DNA from: Bacteroidota bacterium
Lineage (GTDB): Bacteria; Bacteroidota; Bacteroidia; Chitinophagales; Chitinophagaceae
NCBI GenBank assembly: GCA_018268135.1
Contig: JAFDXD010000010.1
Coordinates: forward strand, 1 to 54,361
Length of the DNA stretch: 54,361 bases
Reading direction: 5' to 3'
A program made the translations under genes and the position numbers. Positions 28,114 through 36,593 of the stretch are shown piece by piece; position 1 is the first letter of the stretch; each line of letters starts with the position of its first letter. The notes under the pieces are model-generated. The model had not been told where the DNA came from. It saw only the letters and a program-made list of their open reading frames with translations, and searched no databases.

Positions 28114-28302
28114 ATCTTTACAATTACAAAATACTTTGGATTGACAAAATGCTAAAGCGCAAGAACAATGAGCATAAGTGCATAAAAAGATTCAGGCAGT
28201 TCCTACAAATGGTGAAACTCGCAAAAAAAATATTTACTGCAAAATACTATCGAGCAGTTTTATTCGTTTACATCAGTACCTGCAAAAACTCATTTAAAAA
28301 AA

Positions 28303-28812
28303 ATGAAATATTTTTTACCAGCACTCCTTTTTTTCTGTAGCCCCATATTGGTACATAGCCAGGATATTACCGGCATGTGGAAAGGAAGTATATACAATGA
28401 TTCTACCCATCAAACTCTGCAATACGAAGTATTTATCAGCAAAGAAAAAGGAAAATATTCCGGGCTATCGCATACCTGGTTTTTGATAAACAATGTAAAA
28501 TATTATGGCATTAAAAAAATAAAAGTACATATTGCAAAAGATGGCAAAATAATAATGCAGGATGCTGAGCTGATAGAAAACGATTATCCTCCAAATGAAA
28601 GCAGGGAAGTAACACAGCTCAATGTGCTGGATTTTATTAACCAGGGAAGCAATATCACTTTAGAAGGGCCATTTGTAACCAGCCACACCCGGGCTTATAG
28701 TACACTAACGGGGCATATAAATTTAACAAGAGTAGAACCTTCGCTCAATACCGACCTGGGAAAATACCTGCAAAAAAACGGGCTTGACAAAACCCTCGTA
28801 GTAAATAAATAA
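28303..28812 (+). CDS. Secreted protein of unknown function
   Basis: A 169-residue protein with a signal peptide (residues 1-19, ending VHS before Q). The mature part begins DITGMWKGSIYND, a pattern seen at the start of small lipocalin-like beta-barrel domains, and continues with alternating beta-strand-like segments (YEVFISKEKGKYSG, ITLEGPFVTSHTRAYSTL). No family could be named. It is monocistronic. The 254 bp after it (28813-29066) contain no feature I can support. Confidence 0.7.
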   Translation: MKYFLPALLFFCSPILVHSQDITGMWKGSIYNDSTHQTLQYEVFISKEKGKYSGLSHTWFLINNVKYYGIKKIKVHIAKDGKIIMQDAELIENDYPPNESREVTQLNVLDFINQGSNITLEGPFVTSHTRAYSTLTGHINLTRVEPSLNTDLGKYLQKNGLDKTLVVNK

Positions 28813-29066
28813 TGCATGTATCCTTCTACGTTACTACATTTCAGGGCTTAAATATTATCTCCTTTGTTGCAGCATTCTTTGTTGATAATCTTCATAATGA
28901 TGGGCAAGATTTAAATATAGTATTTAAAGAAACAAAAAAATCCCCCTTTTTATTTTGAAAATACAGGTACTCTGCGCCTGCTTAGATTAATAAAAAAAAG
29001 GATCAATAAAAAAGGATACAAATTTCATTTTACCGGCACAAGATATACTCCCGGAAAGAAAGCCCA

Positions 29067-32000
29067 TTGCTGACTAATAAAATTTTCTGTCGTAATTTCA
29101 GGTTTCAATCGAAGCTTTTGTATAAGTTTCTAACCATTACTTTATATTTTTTTCTTTCTGTCGGAAAAATAAATGCCCAACCTTCCGGCAATAATATTTT
29201 GTTGTATTCCATCAACGAAGCCAACGGCCTTAGCGATAATCATGTGCAATGTGTGCTAAAAGACAAGCGGGGATTTGTATGGGTAGGCACCAGCGACGGG
29301 CTGAACCTTGTGGATGGATCTTCAATTAAAATTTTTCGTAACAGGCAAGATGATTCTACCACGCTTATCAGTAATAATATTCTAAGCCTTGCAGAAGATG
29401 GATGGGGGAATATTTGGATTGGAACCGATGAAGGGCTTTCTTGTTATAACAGGAAAAAAGAAAAATTCAAATCATTTGCTCCTCCCAAAAGCCCCTATGG
29501 CAGCTCTGTATTTATCAATTCTATGTATATAGCCTCGCCAAAAGAAATTTGGTGCAGTACAGACGGAGGTCTATACCTTTTTAATACAGAAAATGTTGTC
29601 TTCCATCCCTATTATAATCTCAATTATAAAAAAAGCGGCAATGCTTTTTGTAATAAACTCACCCACCTTATTAAAGATAAAGATGAAAACAAATTATGGC
29701 TTTCATCTGCTGATGGCTTATGGTCATTTGACCTGAAAACTTTTCATTACAATGAAGAAATCAGCAAGAAAAATGATGACGATTACGCAGAACTTTTTAC
29801 TTATGTATATGAAAGTGACAATAAAAAAATTTGGGCAGGCAGTTGGGGTGCTGGCTTATTGCAATTGGACAGAAATACAGGGAAAGTAATTCATTACCTG
29901 GCAAATCCACAAAGCCCTGAGGTGGTAAAAAGTATTATGGAAGCACAGGATCCACAAGGAAAAAATGTATTATGGCTCGATGGCCCATTGCTTGCTTTCA
30001 ATCCGGCTACTTCACAATTTATTGATTACAGCATCCCTTCCTACAAAAAAGAAATGCCTTATTTTTTTCCTTGTTATAAATCTGCCGATGGGTGGTTATG
30101 GTTAGCATCATCAGCGGGCTTGTATATTTATAATCCGCAACATCAGTTTTTTCAGCACCATTTTTTTCCTACAAATTTCAGTAATCAAAGTATCGTATTT
30201 TCAGAATGGAACCATTCCATATTAGTTGGAGGAGATTCTGAAAATTTTTTAAAAAACTATGATAACAACTGGAAAAAGAAAAAAGATTTTGGAGCATTGC
30301 AAAATGTAAGCACAGTAGAAAAAAAATATGGTGGTTCGCCTTCACTTTTATCCATCATACAAAACAATACCAATTTGTGGTTAGGCACATCGTTGGGAGT
30401 AGCAAAATTAAATACCCACACCAATCACATCCAATGGTTTCAACATAAAAAAAATGACAGCACATCGCTTCCCAGAAATTTTATAACTACTGTTTTTATG
30501 GACTCCCGAAAGAAGCTTTGGATATTTCCGTGGAGAGAAGGTATATGGACGATGGATACCCTTACAGGAAAATGCCATGAAGAATGGGATCATTTTCTTA
30601 TGAATGCAAACCGTCCTAAAAAGCTAGTGATTTCGAGTGTAACAGAAGATAAAAAAGGCAATATCTGGATGACTGACCTTGATGAAGGAGTAATTTTATA
30701 CGATCGCCTCACCGGAAAGTTTTCAAAACCATTCGCAAATAAAATTGGGGAACTGGTGAGCTCCAAATCTATATTTTATAAGAATGGCTTTTTATACTGT
30801 TGTACTTCCAATGCATTATTAAAATGGAATGAAGACAACCCGAAACTCCAAATCATCGAGCTGCCAAATGAAATAAATAAAAAAATTTATAACATCTGCC
30901 CTGATAAAAAAAACAATTGGTGGATATGTACTAAAAATGGTTTGGTAGTTTACAATGAGCCTGCGGGAACTTTTAGGCGTTTTACTACTGCTGATGGATT
31001 GGTGAGCAATGATATGAGTGGAACATTATATTGTCTTAATGATGGTAGCATGCTTTTTGGAAACGATAACTACATCACTTCTTTTAATCCTCAAAAATTT
31101 TTATCTGCAATTGCTGAAGTTCCACAAGTGCAATTAGAGGAAATATTATTGAATGATGTACCCGCACAATGGAATGATTCCACTTCATTAAAGTGTAACT
31201 ATCACACACAAAATATTTTATTTAGATGGGCTTTGCCAGATTTTTCAAATCCATTGCATAATGAATATTTCTGCAAGCTAAAAGGCATTGACTCCGGATG
31301 GCGATATATAGGTAACTGCGGCGAAGTACAATATGCCAATCTTTCTCCGGGGAAATATACGGTACAATTAAAAGCTGCGAGTGCCAATGGGGTAATGGCG
31401 CCAAACATTATTACCATCCCATTTGAAATTTCTCCGCCATTCTGGAAAACCACATGGTTTATAGTATTAGTATCTTTATTATTGATTGCTCTTTTTGGAT
31501 TCATTATTCGGTATCTTTCACAAAAAAAATTAAGAAAACAGCTAATCCAGATGGAGAAAGAGCAGGCTGTAGAAAAAGAGCGAAACCGTATCAGCAAAGA
31601 CATGCATGATGATCTCGGCAGTGGGCTTACCAAAATTGCCATTATGAGCGAAGTGGTAAAAAAACAAATGAATGAACCTGAAAAAGCCAGACAACAATTA
31701 GAAAATATTTCTCAATCTTCAAGAGAATTGGTTGATAGTCTGCAGGATATTATCTGGGTATTAAACCCAAGAAATGACACCCTTGAAAGCCTTGCTTCTT
31801 ACATCCGGGAATATGCGTTGAAATTTTTTGAGCCATTTAAAATTGAAACAAAATTTTCTTATCCTGAAACATTTGGCGACATTAAATTGTCTGAAGAAAC
31901 AAGGAGAAATATTTTTTTAACGGTAAAAGAATCTTTCAATAATATTGGCAAACATGCCTGGTGCAATCATGTAAATTTAACAATAGAAATAGCTACCCAC

Positions 32001-32174
32001 TCGGTTGTAATAACCATTATTGATGATGGAAAAGGATTTGATTTGAGCCATACCCGAGAATTTGGAAATGGGCTCATCAATATGAAAAGCCGGATGGAAC
32101 AGATTGGCGGAAAGTATGAGATACTATCCGAACCCGGAAAAGGGACCGTAACAAGATTAACCGTTTGTGTCTAA
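29067..32174 (+). CDS. Propeller-type sensor histidine kinase (HisKA_3/LytS-like), TCS 1
   Basis: A 1035-residue membrane sensor. A signal peptide ends near INA before Q (residue ~38). The periplasmic part is a two-component-regulator beta-propeller with repeated blades (GFVWVGTSDGLN, GNIWIGTDEGLS, TNLWLGTSLGV, GNIWMTDLDEG), then a Y_Y_Y domain (FCKLKGIDSGWRYIG). One membrane helix (IVLVSLLLIALFGFIIRYL) follows. The cytoplasmic kinase is NarX/LytS-type: phospho-His847 in KDMHDDLGSG, N-box ESFNNIGKHA, G1 DDGKGFD and G2 GNGLINMKSR. Start is uncertain: TTG 29067 is used; TTG 29118 is an alternative and no ATG is available. The response regulator at 32224 follows directly. Confidence 0.93.
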   Translation: MLTNKIFCRNFRFQSKLLYKFLTITLYFFLSVGKINAQPSGNNILLYSINEANGLSDNHVQCVLKDKRGFVWVGTSDGLNLVDGSSIKIFRNRQDDSTTLISNNILSLAEDGWGNIWIGTDEGLSCYNRKKEKFKSFAPPKSPYGSSVFINSMYIASPKEIWCSTDGGLYLFNTENVVFHPYYNLNYKKSGNAFCNKLTHLIKDKDENKLWLSSADGLWSFDLKTFHYNEEISKKNDDDYAELFTYVYESDNKKIWAGSWGAGLLQLDRNTGKVIHYLANPQSPEVVKSIMEAQDPQGKNVLWLDGPLLAFNPATSQFIDYSIPSYKKEMPYFFPCYKSADGWLWLASSAGLYIYNPQHQFFQHHFFPTNFSNQSIVFSEWNHSILVGGDSENFLKNYDNNWKKKKDFGALQNVSTVEKKYGGSPSLLSIIQNNTNLWLGTSLGVAKLNTHTNHIQWFQHKKNDSTSLPRNFITTVFMDSRKKLWIFPWREGIWTMDTLTGKCHEEWDHFLMNANRPKKLVISSVTEDKKGNIWMTDLDEGVILYDRLTGKFSKPFANKIGELVSSKSIFYKNGFLYCCTSNALLKWNEDNPKLQIIELPNEINKKIYNICPDKKNNWWICTKNGLVVYNEPAGTFRRFTTADGLVSNDMSGTLYCLNDGSMLFGNDNYITSFNPQKFLSAIAEVPQVQLEEILLNDVPAQWNDSTSLKCNYHTQNILFRWALPDFSNPLHNEYFCKLKGIDSGWRYIGNCGEVQYANLSPGKYTVQLKAASANGVMAPNIITIPFEISPPFWKTTWFIVLVSLLLIALFGFIIRYLSQKKLRKQLIQMEKEQAVEKERNRISKDMHDDLGSGLTKIAIMSEVVKKQMNEPEKARQQLENISQSSRELVDSLQDIIWVLNPRNDTLESLASYIREYALKFFEPFKIETKFSYPETFGDIKLSEETRRNIFLTVKESFNNIGKHAWCNHVNLTIEIATHSVVITIIDDGKGFDLSHTREFGNGLINMKSRMEQIGGKYEILSEPGKGTVTRLTVCV

Positions 32175-32218
32175 CACTTTTTTGTGATGATATGCTGATG
32201 TATCAATAATTACATTTG
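32174..32218 (+). promoter_or_regulatory. Operator and promoter of response regulator 1
   Basis: ACACTTTTTTGTGAT at 32174-32188 lies directly before the -33 position, then 20 nt, then the -7 box TACATTTG at 32211-32218. The ATG at 32224 is only 5 nt later, so the transcript is probably leaderless. The same 14-nt core stands at the same place before the OmpA gene (32890). Confidence 0.55.
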
Positions 32219-32223
32219 AAAAA

Positions 32224-32847
32224 ATGATTTGTGTAATAATTATAGAAGACATTAAAGAAATCCGGGAAGGATTGCAAATGCTGATAAATACAAGCGAAGG
32301 TTTTATCTGCCCAAAAACTTTTGCTAACGGAGAGTCGGCCATTGCAGAACTGCCCTTGCTCTCTGCGGATGTAGCTTTGATGGATATTCATTTGCCGGGC
32401 ATCAATGGCATTGAAGCAGTAAAAAAATTAAAAACACTTTGTCCGCAAACCCAGTTTATAATGAGTACTGTGTATGAAGATGATGATAATATATTTGAAT
32501 CATTAAAAGCCGGAGCCAGTGGGTATTTGCTAAAGAAAACTGCTCCCTCAAAAATACTGGACGCCATTATTGAAGTGTATAATGGTGGTTCGCCCATGAG
32601 CAGTCAGATAGCCAGAAAAGTAATTGCTTCGTTTCAAAAAAAAGATTCTATAGAAGAAACGGATATCCTCACTCCAAAGGAAAAAGAAGTACTCAAAGCC
32701 CTAGCCAAAGGGTTACGCTATAAAGAAATAGCAGATGATATGAAAGTAAGCGTAGAAACCATTCGAAGCCATGTTCGTAATATTTATGAAAAGCTACAGG
32801 TACAAAGCCGCACAGAAGCCCTTAATAAAGTATTCGGCAGACGCTGA
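32224..32847 (+). CDS. NarL/LuxR-type response regulator, TCS 1
   Basis: A 207-residue regulator. Receiver domain residues 1-120 with acidic pocket IIIEDIKE, phospho-acceptor Asp54 in ALMDIHLPG, and Lys in LKKTAPS. The C-terminal GerE/LuxR HTH is LTPKEKEVLKALAKG followed by YKEIADDMKVSVETIRSHVRNIYEKL. It follows the kinase at 29067 by 49 nt. The gene has its own promoter with an operator-like element shared with the OmpA gene downstream, suggesting it activates or represses both itself and that gene. Confidence 0.95.
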   Translation: MICVIIIEDIKEIREGLQMLINTSEGFICPKTFANGESAIAELPLLSADVALMDIHLPGINGIEAVKKLKTLCPQTQFIMSTVYEDDDNIFESLKAGASGYLLKKTAPSKILDAIIEVYNGGSPMSSQIARKVIASFQKKDSIEETDILTPKEKEVLKALAKGLRYKEIADDMKVSVETIRSHVRNIYEKLQVQSRTEALNKVFGRR

Positions 32848-32889
32848 ATACAATTAAACTATTTATTCTTAAAAACGACAAGCCTTTTC

Positions 32890-32936
32890 TCACACTTTTT
32901 TGTGATTGACTTTAATCAGGGAAAATAACAACTTTA
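32890..32936 (+). promoter_or_regulatory. Operator and promoter of the OmpA-domain gene
   Basis: TCACA (32890-32894) and TGTGA (32901-32905) form an inverted repeat around CTTTTT. TTG at 32906-32908 is followed by exactly 20 nt and the weak -7 box CAACTTTA (32929-32936). The layout equals that at 32174, with CACTTTTTTGTGAT shared exactly. Confidence 0.55.
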
Positions 32937-32952
32937 TCAGAAATTATTTATT

Positions 32953-34197
32953 ATGAAAAAGTTTGCTTTAATCCTTGCCGTATTTATTTGTATGAAAACG
33001 GTAAAGGCACAAATTGAAAGCCCTGTATCTGCAACTAAAAATGCAACCTCCAATGCTGCCAACAACAATATTGAAAATGGCGCCAACTCTGCTGTAGATA
33101 AAATGGAGAATGGTATAAAGGGCCTTTTTAAGAAAAAGAAAAAAAATAATGATACAGGTAATAATCAGCAACAAACAAACAGTACTCATACAGACTATAA
33201 TGCTTCGGATAATAATCCGACCGCTTCTACACCTTCTATAAAAAGCTATCAGAATTATGATTTTGTGCCTGGCGATACGGTTATGTTTGAAGACAATTTC
33301 ACAGGCGATCAGGATGGAGAATTTCCCAGTCATTGGGAATTGCAGAAAGGTCAGGGTATTTTGAATAATATTGCCGGAACTGAGTGCTTTAATCTTACAG
33401 ATGGAAATTATTGCAAAGTTACTCCGCTTATTAAAAACAAATCATATCTCGGAAATAGTTTTACCATTGAATATGATACGTATAATCCGAATAATGGAGC
33501 CTATGGTTTAATTACATTTTTGAATGATGCCTCGGGAGAAAATATTGGAAGTGTGCAGGTAACTAAGGACGAGGCTACCTGCAGTTTTGCAGATGATAAA
33601 ACATTAAACGGGAACTTACCTTCCGAAATTCAAGATGACAACTATAAAAATAAATGGCATCACATTGCCATTGCCTATAAAAACAAACAAATTAAAGTAT
33701 ATGTTGATCAGTTTCGTGTGTTGGTAGTTCCTAACTCAGGCATCGCTCCCGGCTATGTGGAATTTGGTGGTATTGGAGACCCCACTAACCCGATTATCTT
33801 TAAAAATATCAGAATTGCCGAAGGCGGAAACATGAATATGCTTGGAAAAAAATTTACTGAAGCAAAAATTGTAACTCATGGCATCAACTTCGATATTGAT
33901 AAAGCCACTATCAAACCAGAAAGTATGGGCACATTGAATATGATTGTAAAAGTAATGACTGATAATCCCGATATAAAATTTGAAGTGGATGGCCATACAG
34001 ATAACACTGGTACAGCAGGGCATAATTTGACCTTATCACAACAAAGAGCAGATGCCGTAAAAGATCAATTAATAAAAATGGGAATTGATGCTTCAAGATT
34101 AACGTCAAAAGGCTTTGGTGATACCAAACCGATTAGTGATAATAACACATTGGAAGGAAAAGCCAATAACCGGCGGGTGGAGTTTGTAAAAAATTAA
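32953..34197 (+). CDS. OmpA-domain protein with LamG-like middle domain
   Basis: A 414-residue exported protein. The signal peptide ends VKA before Q (residue ~20). A low-complexity Asn/Lys-rich stretch (GIKGLFKKKKKNN) follows at residues 55-90. Residues about 110-295 form a beta-sandwich, LamG-like region (GDTVMFEDNFTG ... WELQKGQG ... NKWHHIAIAYKNKQIKVYVD). Residues 300-414 are an OmpA C-terminal peptidoglycan-binding domain (FEVDGHTDNTGTAGHN, LSQQRADAVKDQL, GDTKPISDN, NRRVEFVKN). It is probably in the outer membrane or periplasm, tethered to peptidoglycan. Upstream operator and promoter match those of the neighbouring response regulator. Confidence 0.88.
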   Translation: MKKFALILAVFICMKTVKAQIESPVSATKNATSNAANNNIENGANSAVDKMENGIKGLFKKKKKNNDTGNNQQQTNSTHTDYNASDNNPTASTPSIKSYQNYDFVPGDTVMFEDNFTGDQDGEFPSHWELQKGQGILNNIAGTECFNLTDGNYCKVTPLIKNKSYLGNSFTIEYDTYNPNNGAYGLITFLNDASGENIGSVQVTKDEATCSFADDKTLNGNLPSEIQDDNYKNKWHHIAIAYKNKQIKVYVDQFRVLVVPNSGIAPGYVEFGGIGDPTNPIIFKNIRIAEGGNMNMLGKKFTEAKIVTHGINFDIDKATIKPESMGTLNMIVKVMTDNPDIKFEVDGHTDNTGTAGHNLTLSQQRADAVKDQLIKMGIDASRLTSKGFGDTKPISDNNTLEGKANNRRVEFVKN

Positions 34198-34323
34198 AAC
34201 CTTGAAGGTTTTTGGAAACCGGAATAAAACCTTGAAGGTTTATGAAAACCTTCAAGGTTTTGGGAAAAGGTTTTTGAAAACCTTCAAGGTTTTGGGAAAA
34301 GGTTTTTGGAAACCTTCAAGGTT
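34198..34323. repeat. Palindromic repeat family A, cluster 1 (five copies)
   Basis: Five copies of the 13-nt unit AACCTTGAAGGTT or its inverse AACCTTCAAGGTT at 34198, 34228, 34247, 34279 and 34311. Copies in opposite orientation can fold into long hairpins (for example 34228-34240 with 34247-34259). The spacers share GGGAAAAGGTTTTTG. It starts directly after the OmpA stop codon and fills the gap to the next gene. The unit recurs at 36540, 38636 and 39930. Confidence 0.85.
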
Positions 34324-34370
34324 TATAAAAAAATATTGATTACCGTTTTTCTTAAAGTCAAAGTTGAAAT

Positions 34371-35288
34371 ATGAAAATTAAAATTATCCTGACACTAATA
34401 TTAATGTTAAATGCAGAAATTTTCATTTATGCGCAAAAAGCGCTAGCCATACCTGTAAATGCTTTATTGGAAAAGGTTCATTCCCCTGCAAGTTCGCAAG
34501 AAAGTTTTCAATTGTGTACAAAAGAAACAGACCCGGATAACGGACTTATTTCTGTAAAAGATGCAGGTGATGAAGTGAACAAATTGCAGCAAACGGTAAC
34601 CAACGACATGACTCAATTAGGGTCAGCCTCTATGAATAATTCCTACAGTAGTACAGCAACTTCAATGCCGTCGGCAGCACAAATGGAAGAAATGAAAAAC
34701 ATGACACCCGAGCAGGCAATGAAAATGGCAAAGCAGCATCCCACTAATACTATTCAAACAAACAATATATCCCTGATAAAAGAATTTGGTAAAGCAGAAG
34801 ATGCCGGAATGAAAATAAATTTACTAATTTCTGAATTAAATTCAAAGGTTTTGCAATTGGATGGCGAGTTGCAGCAGGAGTACAAGAAAGTAAAACTTAC
34901 TGGTAAATGTGAGGAGTTCAAAGTGCAGGGCGCTGATATTGCTTTACCAAAATGCGATTGTATAAAAACTAAATATTCTACTTTTTATAACCAAAGAGTG
35001 GTCGCGGCAGACCAGTACATTCAAAAGCTAAATACACTAATTCAAAAATATCTGCCCGATATTAAAAATGATCTTGCAGTGATTGATAAGGCCGAAAGCG
35101 ATAGCCAATATGGCGATGCTCTTACTATTCCGGCTTATAAACAAAGAGCAGTATCACTGCAGCAACAAGCTCTAATATCAATGTCGTCAATACTTGGAAT
35201 AGTAAGTAATGTTATTAAAGATACCGCTAAAGAATATGCAGATCTGACAAATATTAACAACGGTCACTTACCCGAACCATGTAACTAA
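34371..35288 (+). CDS. Secreted helical protein of unknown function
   Basis: A 305-residue protein with a signal peptide (residues 1-21, ending IYA before Q). Most of the mature chain looks alpha-helical. It contains MEEMKNMTPEQAMKMAKQHP, similar in style to the MTPE/LTPEQ segments of the TPR proteins at 47056 and 51222. A Cys pair region (GKCEEFKVQGADIALPKCDC) sits near residue 185-205. The following genes at 35354 and 36594 are on the same strand with 66- and 46-nt gaps, so the three probably form one operon. No known family is recognised; a structural or envelope role is only a guess. Confidence 0.75.
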   Translation: MKIKIILTLILMLNAEIFIYAQKALAIPVNALLEKVHSPASSQESFQLCTKETDPDNGLISVKDAGDEVNKLQQTVTNDMTQLGSASMNNSYSSTATSMPSAAQMEEMKNMTPEQAMKMAKQHPTNTIQTNNISLIKEFGKAEDAGMKINLLISELNSKVLQLDGELQQEYKKVKLTGKCEEFKVQGADIALPKCDCIKTKYSTFYNQRVVAADQYIQKLNTLIQKYLPDIKNDLAVIDKAESDSQYGDALTIPAYKQRAVSLQQQALISMSSILGIVSNVIKDTAKEYADLTNINNGHLPEPCN

Positions 35289-35353
35289 TTGCAGAAAGCT
35301 CATAGATACTGCTTTCCAATTTGTTTTGTATTAAAAGAAAAATAAAAATACTT

Positions 35354-36547
35354 ATGCCGCTTAAGTTTATTTCTTTTTTATTGTTCATTACATTTAAAAG
35401 TATAGCTCAGGATTTACCCTGTAATTATTTTCCTGCTCCCTGCCCCAATGAAACAGATTTATCCCAGGCAAATAATTGGGCAGACCGGATGAAAGATAAT
35501 GTAGCAATAGAGCAGGAGTTAAAATTTGAGAAAAAAATGTCTCAGGATGCTAACCGTATTCTTCAGTCCATGGCAAATCAAAACAAGTGGCAGTTTTATG
35601 AGATTTCAGAATCTGCTTATGATGGGGCGCCATTTATTTTTATCAGTTATGATGATTGGGAAAAAACGCCTTATGAGAAAAGGCCTCCCCGGTCATATAA
35701 CATCACTTATATGATAGTAGTGAACAATGATTCCCTGATCGCCTGGAGAAACTGGTTTGCTGATTTTAAAAATAAAATGCAAAATGGTGTCGATGAATAT
35801 AGCAATCAAATGAAATCAGTTGATCAAAATCCGTCATTAGAAACTTACAGCGATTCTGCCAACTATTATGCACAACAAATGACTAATTACATAGAAGGCC
35901 ATCAGCAGCAATATATGCAGGACTTGAAGATGAATAATAAAACAGGAATCCAAAACTATGAGAGCGGTTTAAAAAAAATTCAGGAAAAACAGAATTTATA
36001 TATCAAAAAAAGTAAGGACCTGCAAGAAAAGCTAATAACAGATCCGGCTCAGTCTATAAAAAATTTACAGTCAGAACAAGCCAACCAGATTGCAACATTT
36101 GCAGGAAGTTCCATTGTACTTGTTCATTTCCTCATCAATCCTTATATCGTAAAATCCGGTCTGGAAGATGGCGATCAACATTCTCTCATCCCACAATATT
36201 CATTAAAGGTTCCCGGTGCATCTTATGCCGGTTTATTAATCAATAAAAAATTGCCGGGCTTGAATTCTTATAAATTAAACAGCGAAGAAGTGTTTAATAG
36301 CCCCGCATCAATAGCAACCATTATGTTTGGAAATTTTCAGGCAAAAGATGGTTATAACAATTATCGTCCATCATTTGAAAAAAGTTTTATCAATAAAGCA
36401 GCCGTAATAGGTTCAACAAGGCAACTAAAATGCGATGTGTTGCAAAATTTAGCCTTACAAATAGAAGGAAGGCCGGATAAGGTAAGTGCGGTAATCCATA
36501 CAATCAACTGGAACGACATTAATGCAATGATTGGAATAAAACCTTGA
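35354..36547 (+). CDS. Secreted protein of unknown function
   Basis: A 397-residue protein with a signal peptide (residues 1-18, ending SIA before Q). The mature N-terminus is Cys- and Pro-rich (LPCNYFPAPCPNETD), followed by long helical, Gln-rich stretches (ADRMKDNVAIEQELK; MQDLKMNNKTGIQ) and a C-terminal part with APFIFISYDDW-like beta segments. The ATG at 35354 is chosen over the in-frame TTG at 35321 because the signal peptide starts there. Its stop codon TGA (36545-36547) lies inside a repeat family A copy, so the last residues come from repeat sequence. Function unknown; likely in one operon with its neighbours. Confidence 0.75.
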   Translation: MPLKFISFLLFITFKSIAQDLPCNYFPAPCPNETDLSQANNWADRMKDNVAIEQELKFEKKMSQDANRILQSMANQNKWQFYEISESAYDGAPFIFISYDDWEKTPYEKRPPRSYNITYMIVVNNDSLIAWRNWFADFKNKMQNGVDEYSNQMKSVDQNPSLETYSDSANYYAQQMTNYIEGHQQQYMQDLKMNNKTGIQNYESGLKKIQEKQNLYIKKSKDLQEKLITDPAQSIKNLQSEQANQIATFAGSSIVLVHFLINPYIVKSGLEDGDQHSLIPQYSLKVPGASYAGLLINKKLPGLNSYKLNSEEVFNSPASIATIMFGNFQAKDGYNNYRPSFEKSFINKAAVIGSTRQLKCDVLQNLALQIEGRPDKVSAVIHTINWNDINAMIGIKP

Positions 36548-36571
36548 AGGTTTCCAAAAACCTTCAAGGTT
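36540..36571. repeat. Palindromic repeat family A, cluster 2 (two copies)
   Basis: AACCTTGAAGGTT at 36540-36552 and its inverse at 36559-36571 form one hairpin. The first copy supplies the stop codon of the gene at 35354. Confidence 0.85.
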
Positions 36572-36593
36572 TACAAAATAATAAACAAAAAAA

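Noticed and set aside
28089-28340. An 83-codon frame between ypdA and the next gene
   Set aside because: It overlaps both neighbours' start regions, lacks a signal or motif, and looks like AT-rich chance coding.
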